Source: Ornithobacterium rhinotracheale
GTDB lineage: Bacteria > Bacteroidota > Bacteroidia > Flavobacteriales > Weeksellaceae
DNA: 64,000 nucleotides
Direction of reading: 5' to 3'
Assembly (NCBI RefSeq): GCF_022832975.1
Contig: NZ_CP094846.1
Location: forward strand, 434,001 to 498,000
Position 1 is the first letter of the stretch. Each line of letters opens with the position of its first letter. Both the position numbers and the translations under genes were made by a program. Below the pieces are notes generated by a model. That model had not been told where the DNA came from and did not search any database. It worked only from the letters and a program-made list of their open reading frames with translations. This document shows positions 8,131-16,982 of the stretch, one piece after another.

Positions 8131-11100
8131 ATGAAAATAGCAGAAATAAGTATAAAACGACCCAGCATCGTAATCGTGATGCTTGCCTTGGCACTCATCG
8201 CTGGGTTTTATAGCTACAAGCAACTAAGTTATGAGCTTGTACCAAATATAGATACAAAGGTAGTAACCGTTACAGTACCTTATCCTGGGGCATCTCCTGC
8301 AGAGATCGAAAACACGGTGACTAAAAAAGTGGAAGACGCGGTTTCTACCTTGGAGAATGTAAAGAAAATTCAGGCTAAATCATACGAAAGTTTATCGGTA
8401 GTGGTTATTGAATTTACCAATGAGGCTAATGTAGATAATTCACTGAACGATGCGCAGCGTAAAATCAATGCCATTCGTTCTGATTTGCCAGAAGATTCAA
8501 AGGAGCCCTCGCTTTCTAAATTCTCACTATCGGATTTGCCGATTATGAGTATTGGGGTTACCTCTAATTTGTCTAATACAGATTTATATGATTTGGTAGA
8601 TGATCAAATTCAGCCACAATTTTCAAGAATCCCAGGGGTGTCTTCAGTAAACATTGTGGGTGGAAACGAGCGTGAAATCCGTGTAAGTCTTGATCCTGCT
8701 AAATTGGAAGGTTACGGGCTCACTGTGCCACAAGTGCAACAAATCTTGATGGCGTCTAATATGGATTTTCCTACGGGTAACTTAAAAACAAGACGAAATA
8801 GTACATTGATTAGGCTTTCTGGTAAGTTTAGATCTGTTCAGCAAATGAGAGATTTGGTTATTGCTTCTCAAAACGGGGTAAACATTAAACTTTCTGATAT
8901 TGCAGATGTGCAAGAAACGCAGAAAGAGGTCGAAAAACTAGCTAGAATTAACGAGGATAATACGCTTTTGCTTCAAATTCAAAAACAAACAGATGCCAAT
9001 GCGGTGGAAGTGAGTAGTTTGGTGAAAGAAAAAATGAAAAGCGTAGAAGAGCAATATAAAGACCAAGGGGTGAAAATTCAGTTGGCAAGCGATACCAGTG
9101 AATTTACCTTAACGGCGGCTAATAATGTAATCCACGATTTATACATTGCAGTGGCCTTGGTGGCGTTTGTGATGCTATTTTTCTTGCACAGCTTGCGAAA
9201 TGCTTTAATGGTGATGGTCTCTATTCCAGCCTCGTTAATTGCCACATTTATAGGGCTTTTTGTTTTAGGCTATACCTTAAACTTGATGAGCTTGCTTGCG
9301 CTTTCGCTCGTGGTGGGGATTTTGGTGGACGATGCCATCGTGGTCATTGAAAACATTCACCGTCATATGGAAATGGGGAAAAACAAAGTGCGTGCCGCCT
9401 ATGATGGAGCGTCGGAAATTGGCTTTACCGTAACGGCCATTACTACCGTAATCGTGGTAGTGTTCTTGCCTATTGCAATGAGCTCGGGCTTGGTATCTGA
9501 TATTGTGCGGCAATTCTGTGTTACTGTGGTGATAGCCACTGTGTTATCTTTATTAATGTCCTTCACTGTAGTGCCGTGGCTTTTCTCGCGCTTTGGTAAA
9601 TTAGAGCATATTAGCGATAAAAATATCTTTGGAAAAATCATCAATACATTTGAAAAAGGACTTAAAGCCTTCACGCATTGGATGACCGATATTTTAAAAT
9701 GGTGTTTAGGACATAAATTAATCACAATTGTGGTAACGGGTGTTATGTTCTTCAGCATTGTACCTTTATTTAAATATGGTTTTGTGGGAACAGAATTTTT
9801 CCCTGGCGTAGACAAAGGAGAATTTATTGTTCAAATCGAAATGAACAAAGATGCGTCTTTGCAAGAAACCAATTTTATGACACAAAAGGCAGAAGATTAT
9901 ATTTTAAAACAACCAGAAGTTAAAACAGCCATCACCACGGTGGGGCAGGTAAGTAGTGGCGGAATGGGGGCGTCTCAAGCTACGGCATATAAATCAGAAA
10001 TTAGCGTTCAGTTGAGAGACGATGTGAAGCGTGATGAATCAGAAATTTACGCCGCTAAATTAAAACGCCAACTTCAGCAAGTTTTAGTTGGGGCAAAAAT
10101 CAAAACCATACCAGTGGGATTGATGGGAGCAAACCAAGCTCCACTTCAATTAGTGGTTACGGCAGTTAATCTAGACGATGCGATGGATTTTGCTGTAGAA
10201 GCCATGGAGATATTAAAGGGTATTGATGGTAGTTCAGAGGTAGAACTTTCAGTAGAAGATGGTACGCCAGAGATTAATGTAGAGGTAGACCGAGATAAAA
10301 TGGCAGCTTTAGGATTAAATGTTGCAACCGTGGGACAAACCATGCGTACGGCTTTTGCGGGAAATACTGATAATAAATTCCGTCAAGGGCAAAACGAATA
10401 CGACATTAATCTACAATTTCAAGAAGGAAGTAGAGAAAATATCGAAGATGTGAAAAATCTAATTTTCTTGAATCCACAAGGGCAGCAAATCAAATTAATG
10501 CAATTTGCCGATGTGCGCTATGCCTCAGGCCCGAGCTTGCTTGAACGAAACGATAAAGCGCCATCCGTTACAGTGAATTCCCAAGTGGTAGGGCGCTCCT
10601 CAGGAGCCATTTCCCAAGAATGGTCGGCTAAATTGGCCGAAATCCAAGCCAAGCCCGGCGTTTCCTACAAATGGAGCGGAATGCAGGAAAATCAGCAAGA
10701 AGGTTTCGGCACCTTAGGGGTAGCCCTTTTGGCAGCCATTATGCTAGTATATATGGTGATGGTGGTGCTTTACGATGATTTTGCTAAGCCATTCATCGTG
10801 TTACTTTCCGTGCCACTATCATTCATCGGAGCCATTTGGGCGCTTGCCTTAACAAATATGAGCTTAAACATCTTCACCATTTTAGGTTTAATTATGCTCA
10901 TTGGGCTTGTAGCTAAAAACGCCATCTTGCTCGTAGACTTCGCCAATCACCGCGTAGCCAAAGGCGAAGACACCATTACGGCATTGATTCAAGCCAATCA
11001 CGCGCGACTCCGTCCTATCTTGATGACGACCATAGCCATGGTATTTGGTATGATTCCAATTGCATTGGCAACGGGTGGAGCTGCAAAAATGAACAACGGT

Positions 11101-11289
11101 TTGGCGATTGTCATCATTGGAGGTTTGTTGTCGTCACTGTTCTTAACCTTGGTGATTGTGCCTGTGGTGTATTTAACTTTTGATCTGATTGGGCATAAAA
11201 TCAATAAAGGAAAAGATAAAAAAGATTATGATGCGTTGATGAAAGCCGATTACGACCATATAAATATAAAGGAAGAATACGAATTTTAA
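8131..11289 (+). CDS. Efflux RND transporter permease subunit (HAE type)
   Basis: A 1052-residue inner-membrane proton antiporter, about the usual length for AcrB/MexB-like pumps. The first membrane helix is at residues 11-30. A large periplasmic loop follows, then helices with VVGILVDDAIVVIENI, which carries the paired Asp of the proton relay in TM4. After the second loop comes IGLVAKNAILLVDFAN, with the conserved TM10 Lys. It exports hydrophobic or amphiphilic compounds using the proton gradient, together with the adaptor and outer-membrane genes just upstream. It ends the operon. Sequence alone does not show whether the substrate is a drug, bile salt, dye or lipid. Confidence 0.95.
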   Translation: MKIAEISIKRPSIVIVMLALALIAGFYSYKQLSYELVPNIDTKVVTVTVPYPGASPAEIENTVTKKVEDAVSTLENVKKIQAKSYESLSVVVIEFTNEANVDNSLNDAQRKINAIRSDLPEDSKEPSLSKFSLSDLPIMSIGVTSNLSNTDLYDLVDDQIQPQFSRIPGVSSVNIVGGNEREIRVSLDPAKLEGYGLTVPQVQQILMASNMDFPTGNLKTRRNSTLIRLSGKFRSVQQMRDLVIASQNGVNIKLSDIADVQETQKEVEKLARINEDNTLLLQIQKQTDANAVEVSSLVKEKMKSVEEQYKDQGVKIQLASDTSEFTLTAANNVIHDLYIAVALVAFVMLFFLHSLRNALMVMVSIPASLIATFIGLFVLGYTLNLMSLLALSLVVGILVDDAIVVIENIHRHMEMGKNKVRAAYDGASEIGFTVTAITTVIVVVFLPIAMSSGLVSDIVRQFCVTVVIATVLSLLMSFTVVPWLFSRFGKLEHISDKNIFGKIINTFEKGLKAFTHWMTDILKWCLGHKLITIVVTGVMFFSIVPLFKYGFVGTEFFPGVDKGEFIVQIEMNKDASLQETNFMTQKAEDYILKQPEVKTAITTVGQVSSGGMGASQATAYKSEISVQLRDDVKRDESEIYAAKLKRQLQQVLVGAKIKTIPVGLMGANQAPLQLVVTAVNLDDAMDFAVEAMEILKGIDGSSEVELSVEDGTPEINVEVDRDKMAALGLNVATVGQTMRTAFAGNTDNKFRQGQNEYDINLQFQEGSRENIEDVKNLIFLNPQGQQIKLMQFADVRYASGPSLLERNDKAPSVTVNSQVVGRSSGAISQEWSAKLAEIQAKPGVSYKWSGMQENQQEGFGTLGVALLAAIMLVYMVMVVLYDDFAKPFIVLLSVPLSFIGAIWALALTNMSLNIFTILGLIMLIGLVAKNAILLVDFANHRVAKGEDTITALIQANHARLRPILMTTIAMVFGMIPIALATGGAAKMNNGLAIVIIGGLLSSLFLTLVIVPVVYLTFDLIGHKINKGKDKKDYDALMKADYDHINIKEEYEF

Positions 11290-11303
11290 AATAGGAAATA
11301 TTG

Positions 11304-11340
11304 AAGGCTTTGGTGTTAGTAACCAGAGCCTTTATTTTAA
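11304..11340 (+). terminator. Intrinsic terminator of the RND operon
   Basis: AAGGCTTTGGT pairs with ACCAGAGCCTT with one wobble, then TTTATTTT. Confidence 0.8.
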
Positions 11341-11438
11341 CTTAAAAATTTAAAACACTCAAAACCGCATTAAATAGAGGGAAGTAGAGGAATATCACAC
11401 AAATGTATAATGTTAAATATACACCAAATGATAAAAAA

Positions 11439-11471
11439 TTTGTGTAGTAATAATTTTATTTATTACCTTTG
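11439..11471 (+). promoter_or_regulatory. Promoter of the T9SS surface-protein gene
   Basis: TTTG (11439-11442) and TACCTTTG (11464-11471) are separated by 21 bases. The leader before the ATG at 11516 is about 40 bases. Confidence 0.75.
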
Positions 11472-11515
11472 CCCCGATTATAAAGATTATATAGTTAAAA
11501 CTTAATAAATTAAAT

Positions 11516-13399
11516 ATGAAAAAACATCTATTTTTAATAGCATCTGTTTTTGCTGCGTTCACTGCGAACGCTCAGTCTACCTTTACGGTATTAGGTGATA
11601 CTAATGTTAAAGTTCAAGGTGGAGCTTTGTTGTACGTACAAGGTGATGCTAAAGTTAAAAATTACTCAGATACTTCCAAAAAAGTATCAAACGACGGTAA
11701 AATCAAAATTACTAATGGTTTAACGAACGAAAACGCAACTGGAGCTAACTTCGTAAACGAATTTCCTAGTACAGGGGAATACGGTCAATTAATTGTATTG
11801 AATGATGGGACTAATACTGGTTTCATTTCTTCTGATGTGAAATTTAACTCTGATTATGTTTTCTATCCATTAGCGTTACCTTATAATGGAATCACGGCTG
11901 GAGATGTTGTGAAGCAAGTTTGGGGGGAAGGAGCAGATTTAGCTCAGGCGTTTATCCCTTTCCAGGCAGGTAGAAATCCTAAATTTAAAAAGTTTGACCC
12001 TAAGCGTTATGAGAACCCATTATTTAGATGGAATAATGAAACTTTTACACTTGATCATTTAGCTCAAGATTATCAAATTGGTCAAAATAGTAAACAAGCA
12101 GATTATTATGCTGTTTCGGGAAACTCTAAAGTGTTAAAGGGTATTAAGAAAGATAAGTTAGCTTTGAGTGGTATTCCTAATAATAAGAGCTTTTCTGTAA
12201 CTTTGAAAAGCTATACCATGAAGTCTAACTTTAGTGAGAATGCATGGGGAGAGGTGTATGGATCTTATATTTTAGACTTTACAAATGATACACCTTCTGG
12301 GTGGAAAGAATATGGACTCGAAGATAAAGAAGTTCAACCAGGCGGTTTTGGAGATAATGTGTTTTATTTAGCAAACCCTTATACTTCTGATATTGATTTA
12401 GTGAAACTATTTGGAAATGGTAATAGCAATTCAGTTAAAGCAGTGATTCAACTTGCTGGTCAGGGATATAATGATAAAGTAAATGAAGGACTTGTCTCTA
12501 ACTCCTATGGTAAGATAATGACAGGTATGACAAAAGATGGTTCGGGAGATACTTGGTATTCAAAAGTGAGACCATTTGAAACGTTTGCAATTAAAACTAC
12601 TGGTGATTTAACGCTTAATTTTAACGACAATATTAAAACTTTTGAAAAGGTAGATAGCCAAGCTCCAAATAATATGTTTGCTAAAACTGCAGATTCGAAT
12701 AGATTTTTAGCTCAAGTTGGAATTCAATTGTTTGAGAAAAGTGGAGCTAATACAAATCAAAGAACTTATGTAGCTGCAACTAATATAAAAGATGCTACTG
12801 AGTTATATAATGTATTTCTTAAAGAAGAAAATACAGGTGTTTATACTGAGCAAGATGGAGAACTTGCGAGTGAAGGAAAACTTTTTGTGAATACAATTGA
12901 TTCAGAAAAATATATTGGTAAGCCCGTTAAATTGATTTTGCAGAATGGAGAAGGTACTTATATTTTTAAAGCTTTATTGAATAAGGATGCAAAGGAAAGC
13001 TCTAATAAATTCTACTTTGAAGACAAGAAAACAGGTAAAGTTATCAAAATTGAAGAGGATTTTGAATATGGATTTACATCTAATGGTACTGAAAAAGATC
13101 GTTTTGCAATCTATTGGGCTGCTGCACCAAAAGCAAACAGCGTAGCAGAATCTGCTAAAGAAGCTACCAATACTACTACAGTATTTAGAGCTGGTAACGA
13201 TTTTAAAGTAAGATTTGACAAAGGAATTAGAAAAGCTGATATTTATGTTTATAACATTTCTGGTCAGTTAGTAAGTAGTGCTAAGGCTGTTGATGCTTCT
13301 ACAGATTATGTAGTGCCTATACAAGGTAATGCTACAGTATATATCGTAAAAGTAGTAGGAGATAACGGTAGTGTAGTAACTAAAAAAATTATTAAATAA
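11516..13399 (+). CDS. Secreted surface protein with type IX secretion C-terminal sorting domain
   Basis: A 627-residue precursor with a signal peptide (MKKHLFLIASVFAAFTANAQ). The body has no recognised enzyme motif. It opens with FTVLGDTNVKVQGGALLYVQ, a beta-rich start common to large Bacteroidota surface proteins. The last ~75 residues (FRAGNDFKVRFDKGIRKADI, VYNISGQLVSS, then VYIVKVVGDNGSVVTKKIIK) are a type A T9SS sorting domain, which directs export through the outer membrane and, in known cases, cleavage and attachment to A-LPS. The codon choice and strong promoter suggest high expression. It is followed 14 bases later by a small membrane protein gene in the same transcript. The actual function (adhesin, coat) is unknown. 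Confidence 0.88.
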   Translation: MKKHLFLIASVFAAFTANAQSTFTVLGDTNVKVQGGALLYVQGDAKVKNYSDTSKKVSNDGKIKITNGLTNENATGANFVNEFPSTGEYGQLIVLNDGTNTGFISSDVKFNSDYVFYPLALPYNGITAGDVVKQVWGEGADLAQAFIPFQAGRNPKFKKFDPKRYENPLFRWNNETFTLDHLAQDYQIGQNSKQADYYAVSGNSKVLKGIKKDKLALSGIPNNKSFSVTLKSYTMKSNFSENAWGEVYGSYILDFTNDTPSGWKEYGLEDKEVQPGGFGDNVFYLANPYTSDIDLVKLFGNGNSNSVKAVIQLAGQGYNDKVNEGLVSNSYGKIMTGMTKDGSGDTWYSKVRPFETFAIKTTGDLTLNFNDNIKTFEKVDSQAPNNMFAKTADSNRFLAQVGIQLFEKSGANTNQRTYVAATNIKDATELYNVFLKEENTGVYTEQDGELASEGKLFVNTIDSEKYIGKPVKLILQNGEGTYIFKALLNKDAKESSNKFYFEDKKTGKVIKIEEDFEYGFTSNGTEKDRFAIYWAAAPKANSVAESAKEATNTTTVFRAGNDFKVRFDKGIRKADIYVYNISGQLVSSAKAVDASTDYVVPIQGNATVYIVKVVGDNGSVVTKKIIK

Positions 13400-13413
13400 A
13401 AAAACAAAATACT

Positions 13414-13632
13414 ATGAAAAAGATTAGTTTATTAAGCATGTTTTTGCTATCATCCCTTTCATTTGCCCAATTATATGTTGATCCGGGAAGTGATGGTTAC
13501 GCTCCAGTAACAGGTGGTCCGAGACCAGTTGCTCCAATTGACACAAATGCAATCATTCTTATCGTAGCTGCAGTTGTATTGATCATTGCAATGGTAGCTT
13601 ACAAAAAAATGACAGCAAGCAAAATGGCTTAA
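13414..13632 (+). CDS. Small signal-peptide/TM protein with a Pro-Ile-Asp tail signal (PID-CTERM-like)
   Basis: A 72-residue protein with a signal peptide (MKKISLLSMFLLSSLSFAQ), a short Pro/Gly-rich exposed segment, then APID followed by one membrane helix (NAIILIVAAVVLIIAMVAYK) and a basic tail. A short motif, a helix and basic residues together resemble exosortase-type C-terminal sorting signals of Bacteroidota, specifically the PID-CTERM type; I make this match from memory. It lies 14 bases after the T9SS surface-protein gene and shares its terminator, so the two are co-transcribed. It may anchor or assist that protein, but this is inference. Confidence 0.7.
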   Translation: MKKISLLSMFLLSSLSFAQLYVDPGSDGYAPVTGGPRPVAPIDTNAIILIVAAVVLIIAMVAYKKMTASKMA

Positions 13633-13652
13633 TTGTTACATTCAATAAATTA

Positions 13653-13690
13653 AAAACCCAAAGCATCAAGCTTTGGGTTTTTTCTTTTTT
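13653..13690 (+). terminator. Intrinsic terminator of the surface-protein operon
   Basis: A perfect 12-bp stem (AAAACCCAAAGC / GCTTTGGGTTTT) with a 5-base loop, followed by a T-rich tract. Confidence 0.93.
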
Positions 13691-13740
13691 TATAAATAAG
13701 GCTTTTCTTTTATCTAATGCCATCTTCAATGATTTTACCC

Positions 13741-13767
13741 TTCCGAACTCAATTCGGAATCCCTACG
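13741..13767 (+). repeat. Intergenic repeat element, copy A
   Basis: Starts TTCCGAACTCAATTCGGAAT. It matches copy B at 22 of 27 positions and contains an imperfect inverted repeat TTCCG...CGGAA. An 11-base match (TCAATTCGGAA) also occurs at 4884-4894, downstream of accD. Confidence 0.6.
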
Positions 13768-14052
13768 CATGAAAAATAAATAAAATAAAAACAAGTTTTG
13801 AATTGTTGTCAAAGGAATTAAACTTGGGTTTAGGGATTTTTTAAAAAGCGATTTAGTTGCGTGAAAAGTCAAAAAATAAATATTGCGGTTTGATTGTAGC
13901 AACTTTTAGCTTAAAAAATTCCGTGCCGTAGGTAAACCCCGTTTAATTCTTGTTTCCACGTACTCCGTTATCACGGACTTTGCTTCGTTTTGGTTCAAGC
14001 CAAAATGAAGAGATAAATTTAACACGCCGCTGTAAACTCCATCACAATGTCA

Positions 14053-14079
14053 TTCCGCACACGATTCGGAATCTCAACG
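14053..14079 (+). repeat. Intergenic repeat element, copy B
   Basis: Starts TTCCGCACACGATTCGGAAT, in the same orientation as copy A, with 22/27 identity and the same inverted TTCCG...CGGAA core. Confidence 0.6.
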
Positions 14080-14113
14080 AATTAAAAAAATGGAATTCGG
14101 TATATTTCCCCAC

Positions 14114-14151
14114 AAAAAAATCGTAAGAAATCTAATTCTTACGATTTTTTT
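14114..14151 (-). terminator. Terminator of parE (works in both directions)
   Basis: A symmetrical stem AAATCGTAAGAA / TTCTTACGATTT with a 6-base loop and A7/T7 flanks lies 18 bases beyond the parE stop. Confidence 0.9.
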
Positions 14152-14168
14152 ATTCAAATATTTGAGTT

Positions 14169-16019
14169 TTATTCAATAATGGTTAATTCTCTATCATCTT
14201 CTATTACAAGATTATCGATGATGAATTCCTGTCTTTCTCTAGTGTTTTTACCCATGTAGAATTCAAGCATTGATTCAATATTGGTGTCTTTTCCAATCAT
14301 CACAGGCTCCAATCTTATGTCTTTCCCGATGAAGTTTTTAAACTCATTCGGTGAAATCTCACCAAGCCCTTTAAATCGTGTAATTTCAGGATTTTTGCCC
14401 AATTCTTGAATTGCTTTCTTGCGTTCTTCTTCATTATAACAATAACGGGTTTCCTTTTTGTTTCTTACCCTAAAGAGTGGCGTTTGCAAGATGTATAAAT
14501 GCCCTTCTCTAATTAATTCAGGGAAAAATTGCAAAAAGAAAGTGATGATCAGCAAACGAATGTGCATTCCATCGTCATCGGCATCGGTGGCAATTACCAC
14601 ATTGTTATATCGAAGATCCTCAAGGCTATCTTCGATGTTTAATGCTGCTTGCAAGAAATTAAGCTCTTCGTTTTCGTAAACTAATCTTTTCTCCTGTCCG
14701 TAACTATTTTTAGGTTTACCTTTTAAGCTAAACACCGCTTGCGTTTCAGTGTCGCGACAAGTCGTGATAGATCCACTCGCGGAATCTCCCTCTGTGATGA
14801 AAATAGTGGTTTCTAAACTGCGTTTAGCTTTCGGGTTGTTGTAATGCTGACGGCAGTCGCGCAATTTCTCGTTGTGTAGGCTCACCTTTTTAGCCAATTC
14901 TTTAGCCTTTTTTCTTACGCCTGAAAGTTCCTTTCGCTCGCGCTCCGATTGTCTGAATTTCTTTAATAGAAGTTCTGCAACTTCTGGATTTTTGTGTAGA
15001 TAATTATCCAACTTGGTGCGGATGAAATCATTTACAAAAGTTCGCACACTCGGCATATCTGGCCCCATGTCGGTAGAACCTAGTTTTGTTTTTGTCTGAG
15101 ATTCAAACACAGGTTCTACAACCTTAATGGCTACCGCCGCAATGATGGATTTCTTGATGTCTGAGGCGTCGAAATTAGCATTAAAGTGCTCTCTCCCCAC
15201 ACGCACAACAGCCTCCTTAAAAGCCGCCAAATGCGTTCCACCTTGCGTGGTGTTTTGTCCGTTTACAAACGAGTAATAAGTTTCAGAGTAAGATTTGTTG
15301 CTATGCGTAATTGCAATCTCAATATCCTCTCCTTTTAAGTGAATAATTGGATAAGCGATTTCTTCATCAATTGTATCTTCGAGCAAGTCTTTTAAACCAT
15401 TTTCTGAGAAAAATTCTTCGCCGTTGAAAAGAATACGCAGCCCAGGATTCAGGTACACATAATTTTTCAACATTTTCTCGATATACTCTGTACGAAATCT
15501 GTAATTATGGAAAATTGTAGGGTCTGGAGTGAAAGAAATTTTAGTGCCCTTGCGTAATGTAGTTTCTTTTTCTTCTGTGGATTCAATCAATTCACCTTTA
15601 GAAAATTCAGCTTCACGAGTTTTGCCATCTCGCACAGATTGCACTTTAAAAAAACTTGAAAGTGCATTTACTGCCTTGGTACCCACTCCGTTAAGTCCTA
15701 CGGATTTTTTAAACGCACGGCTATCGTATTTACCCCCAGTATTCATTTTAGACACGGCATCTACCATTTTACCCAGCGGAATCCCACGCCCATAGTCGCG
15801 CACGGTCACCACATCATCTTTTAAATTGATTTCAATGGTTTTCCCGCTCCCCATTACGAATTCATCGATAGAGTTGTCTATAATTTCTTTGATTAAGATA
15901 TAAATCCCGTCGTCTTGCGAAGAGCCATCTCCCAGCTTCCCGATGTACATCCCGGGGCGCACTCGGATATGCTCGCTCCAACTCAGGGTTTTAATATTAT
16001 CTTCGGTATAATTTGCCAT
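14169..16019 (-). CDS. parE: DNA topoisomerase IV subunit B
   Basis: A 616-residue type IIA topoisomerase ATPase subunit. I take the ATG at 16019 ([12 protein letters not shown]) because the 17 residues upstream of it are not family-like and overlap the promoter side. The GHKL ATPase region has [13 protein letters not shown], the DNSIDEF Mg/ATP motif, [11 protein letters not shown] and [13 protein letters not shown]. The Toprim domain has [12 protein letters not shown] and [10 protein letters not shown], with the C-terminal RFKGLGEI. It decatenates daughter chromosomes together with ParC. The length and the short insert pattern fit ParE better than GyrB. parC is not next to it here: the downstream side is non-coding, and a toxin-antitoxin unit lies upstream. 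Confidence 0.93.
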   Translation of the reverse strand: MANYTEDNIKTLSWSEHIRVRPGMYIGKLGDGSSQDDGIYILIKEIIDNSIDEFVMGSGKTIEINLKDDVVTVRDYGRGIPLGKMVDAVSKMNTGGKYDSRAFKKSVGLNGVGTKAVNALSSFFKVQSVRDGKTREAEFSKGELIESTEEKETTLRKGTKISFTPDPTIFHNYRFRTEYIEKMLKNYVYLNPGLRILFNGEEFFSENGLKDLLEDTIDEEIAYPIIHLKGEDIEIAITHSNKSYSETYYSFVNGQNTTQGGTHLAAFKEAVVRVGREHFNANFDASDIKKSIIAAVAIKVVEPVFESQTKTKLGSTDMGPDMPSVRTFVNDFIRTKLDNYLHKNPEVAELLLKKFRQSERERKELSGVRKKAKELAKKVSLHNEKLRDCRQHYNNPKAKRSLETTIFITEGDSASGSITTCRDTETQAVFSLKGKPKNSYGQEKRLVYENEELNFLQAALNIEDSLEDLRYNNVVIATDADDDGMHIRLLIITFFLQFFPELIREGHLYILQTPLFRVRNKKETRYCYNEEERKKAIQELGKNPEITRFKGLGEISPNEFKNFIGKDIRLEPVMIGKDTNIESMLEFYMGKNTRERQEFIIDNLVIEDDRELTIIE

Positions 16020-16059
16020 AAAATATTTTGTGCTAAATCTTTTGAAAATCTTTTCAAGG

Positions 16060-16067
16060 CAAAAATA
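16060..16067 (-). promoter_or_regulatory. -7 box of the parE promoter
   Basis: TATTTTTG on the minus strand, about 40 bases before the ATG at 16019. This placement supports that start over an upstream one. Confidence 0.55.
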
Positions 16068-16129
16068 CAAAAAAAAGATGATTTTTGGATGCTAAAATTT
16101 GCGTACGGTTTTTGTGGTATAGCTAAACA

Positions 16130-16194
16130 AAAAACACGAATTTACATGATTTTTTGATTTGGGTTAAAGCTTTCAGAAATCATATTTTATAAGG
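16130..16194 (+). repeat. 65-bp direct repeat, copy 1 (parE side of the toxin-antitoxin unit)
   Basis: Identical to copy 2 at 63 of 65 positions. After a 2-base indel, a further TTTTTTAA (to 16204) also matches, so the repeat runs right up to the toxin stop codon at 16205. Confidence 0.95.
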
Positions 16195-16204
16195 AGTTTT
16201 TTAA

Positions 16205-16489
16205 TTAAATTTTCTTTGGATTTTGAGCTGTGTGAAATATTCTAAGGATTTTAATTTCACCGCTACCAACCTTGTAAATAATTTTGAAGCTGTATAGCAC
16301 CGCATACCTTACACTATCATCGTTGTATATTAGCTCTTTGGGGTATTTGAACGGCATTTGCCCCAATGAATCTACCAAAGCTTCTATCTTGTTTAAAACC
16401 ATTTGTGCATTCTGTGGGCTGTCTTTATGAATATACCCAATAAGGTTAAATAAATCTTTTTCTGCAGTTTTAGTCCAGATTGTAAGCAT
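16205..16489 (-). CDS. RelE/ParE superfamily toxin
   Basis: A 94-residue protein when started at the ATG at 16489 (MLTIWTKTAEKDLFNLIGYI); a further in-frame start at 16516 adds nine non-family-like residues. The fold signature is visible: an N-terminal WTKTAEKDLFNLIGYI helix segment, a central helical DSPQNAQMVLNKIEALVDSL, an FKYPKEL turn, RYAVLYSFKIIYKV and the C-terminal ILRIFHTAQNP. Members either cleave mRNA on the ribosome (RelE) or poison gyrase (ParE); which applies is not clear, though the ILRIFHTAQNP ending is ParE-like. It overlaps the antitoxin gene upstream by 20 bases, which indicates translational coupling. Confidence 0.85.
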   Translation of the reverse strand: MLTIWTKTAEKDLFNLIGYIHKDSPQNAQMVLNKIEALVDSLGQMPFKYPKELIYNDDSVRYAVLYSFKIIYKVGSGEIKILRIFHTAQNPKKI

Positions 16490-16709
16490 CTTTAATTTTT
16501 TTAAACACATCTTCACTACTAGAACATTCCTTTTCTGCTATGGCTTCATCTATAGCTTGGATATATTCTTGAGTATTTAATTCCTTACCATTCATTGTGG
16601 AATGTTTAATTTTAGAACTTAAAAGCATTTCAATGTGATTTAAAATACTTAGGTTTTTAGTATTTAAAACTTGCTTTATGATTCTATTTTGTGTTTCTGA
16701 GATAGTCAT
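16470..16709 (-). CDS. Antitoxin of the RelE/ParE-type toxin
   Basis: A 79-residue, mostly helical, acidic protein (MTISETQNRIIKQVLNTKNL...) directly upstream of the toxin gene and overlapping it. Its N-terminal half resembles the short DNA-binding or dimer segment of small antitoxins, and the C-terminal half (EYIQAIDEAIAEKECSSSED) would wrap the toxin. Naming it an antitoxin rests mainly on position, size and overlap. The pair is probably autoregulated from the promoter at 16733-16740. Whole unit: 16205-16740, inside a 65-bp direct repeat. Confidence 0.8.
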   Translation of the reverse strand: MTISETQNRIIKQVLNTKNLSILNHIEMLLSSKIKHSTMNGKELNTQEYIQAIDEAIAEKECSSSEDVFKKIKDAYNLD

Positions 16710-16732
16710 AGCGTTGCTCTTTCCTTTTACAG

Positions 16733-16740
16733 CAAATGTA
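16733..16740 (-). promoter_or_regulatory. -7 box of the toxin-antitoxin promoter
   Basis: TACATTTG on the minus strand, 24 bases before the antitoxin ATG. No clear -33 box is seen. Confidence 0.55.
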
Positions 16741-16843
16741 AAAAAATATAATTAAATAAATTCTTTTTGAATCTTTAAAAAAGGAACAAATTTTGTCGCT
16801 CAACACATAGATATGTCGGTTAAAATAGATATCTTTTTAATTT

Positions 16844-16908
16844 AAAAACATGAATTTACATGATTTTTTGATTTGGGTTAAAGCTTTCAGAAATCACATT
16901 TTATAAGG
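16844..16908 (+). repeat. 65-bp direct repeat, copy 2
   Basis: 63/65 identical to copy 1, offset by 714 bases. It lies upstream of the -7 box (16941-16948) of the next gene and may be the original copy. Confidence 0.95.
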
Positions 16909-16940
16909 TTTTTTAACGCTTTTATCCCAAAAAAATGCTT

Positions 16941-16948
16941 TAACTTTG
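16941..16948 (+). promoter_or_regulatory. -7 box upstream of the Cys-rich membrane peptide gene
   Basis: TAACTTTG matches TAnnTTTG, 34 bases before the ATG at 16983. Confidence 0.6.
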
Positions 16949-16982
16949 TAAGCTTTTTAGTTATAATTAAAAATACAAAAAA

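Larger units (their letters stand above)
13691..14113. other. Gene-free stretch with diverged intergenic repeats
   Basis: About 420 bases without a credible gene in any frame. It holds two related 27-base elements (listed separately) and a GC-richer block around 13920-14090 whose base composition differs from the AT-rich flanks. It may be the remains of an interspersed non-coding repeat. No promoter or RNA gene is evident. Confidence 0.6.

Noticed and set aside
9399-9815. Minus-strand ORF of 138 codons inside the RND gene
   Set aside because: Antisense shadow of a conserved pump gene; composition is typical of reversed membrane codons.
16020-16070. N-terminal extension of parE
   Set aside because: The residues before the ATG at 16019 are not family-like and overlap the -7 box at 16060-16067.
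15529-16157. Plus-strand ORFs opposite the start of parE
   Set aside because: They are antisense to the ATPase domain motifs of parE or lie in its promoter region.
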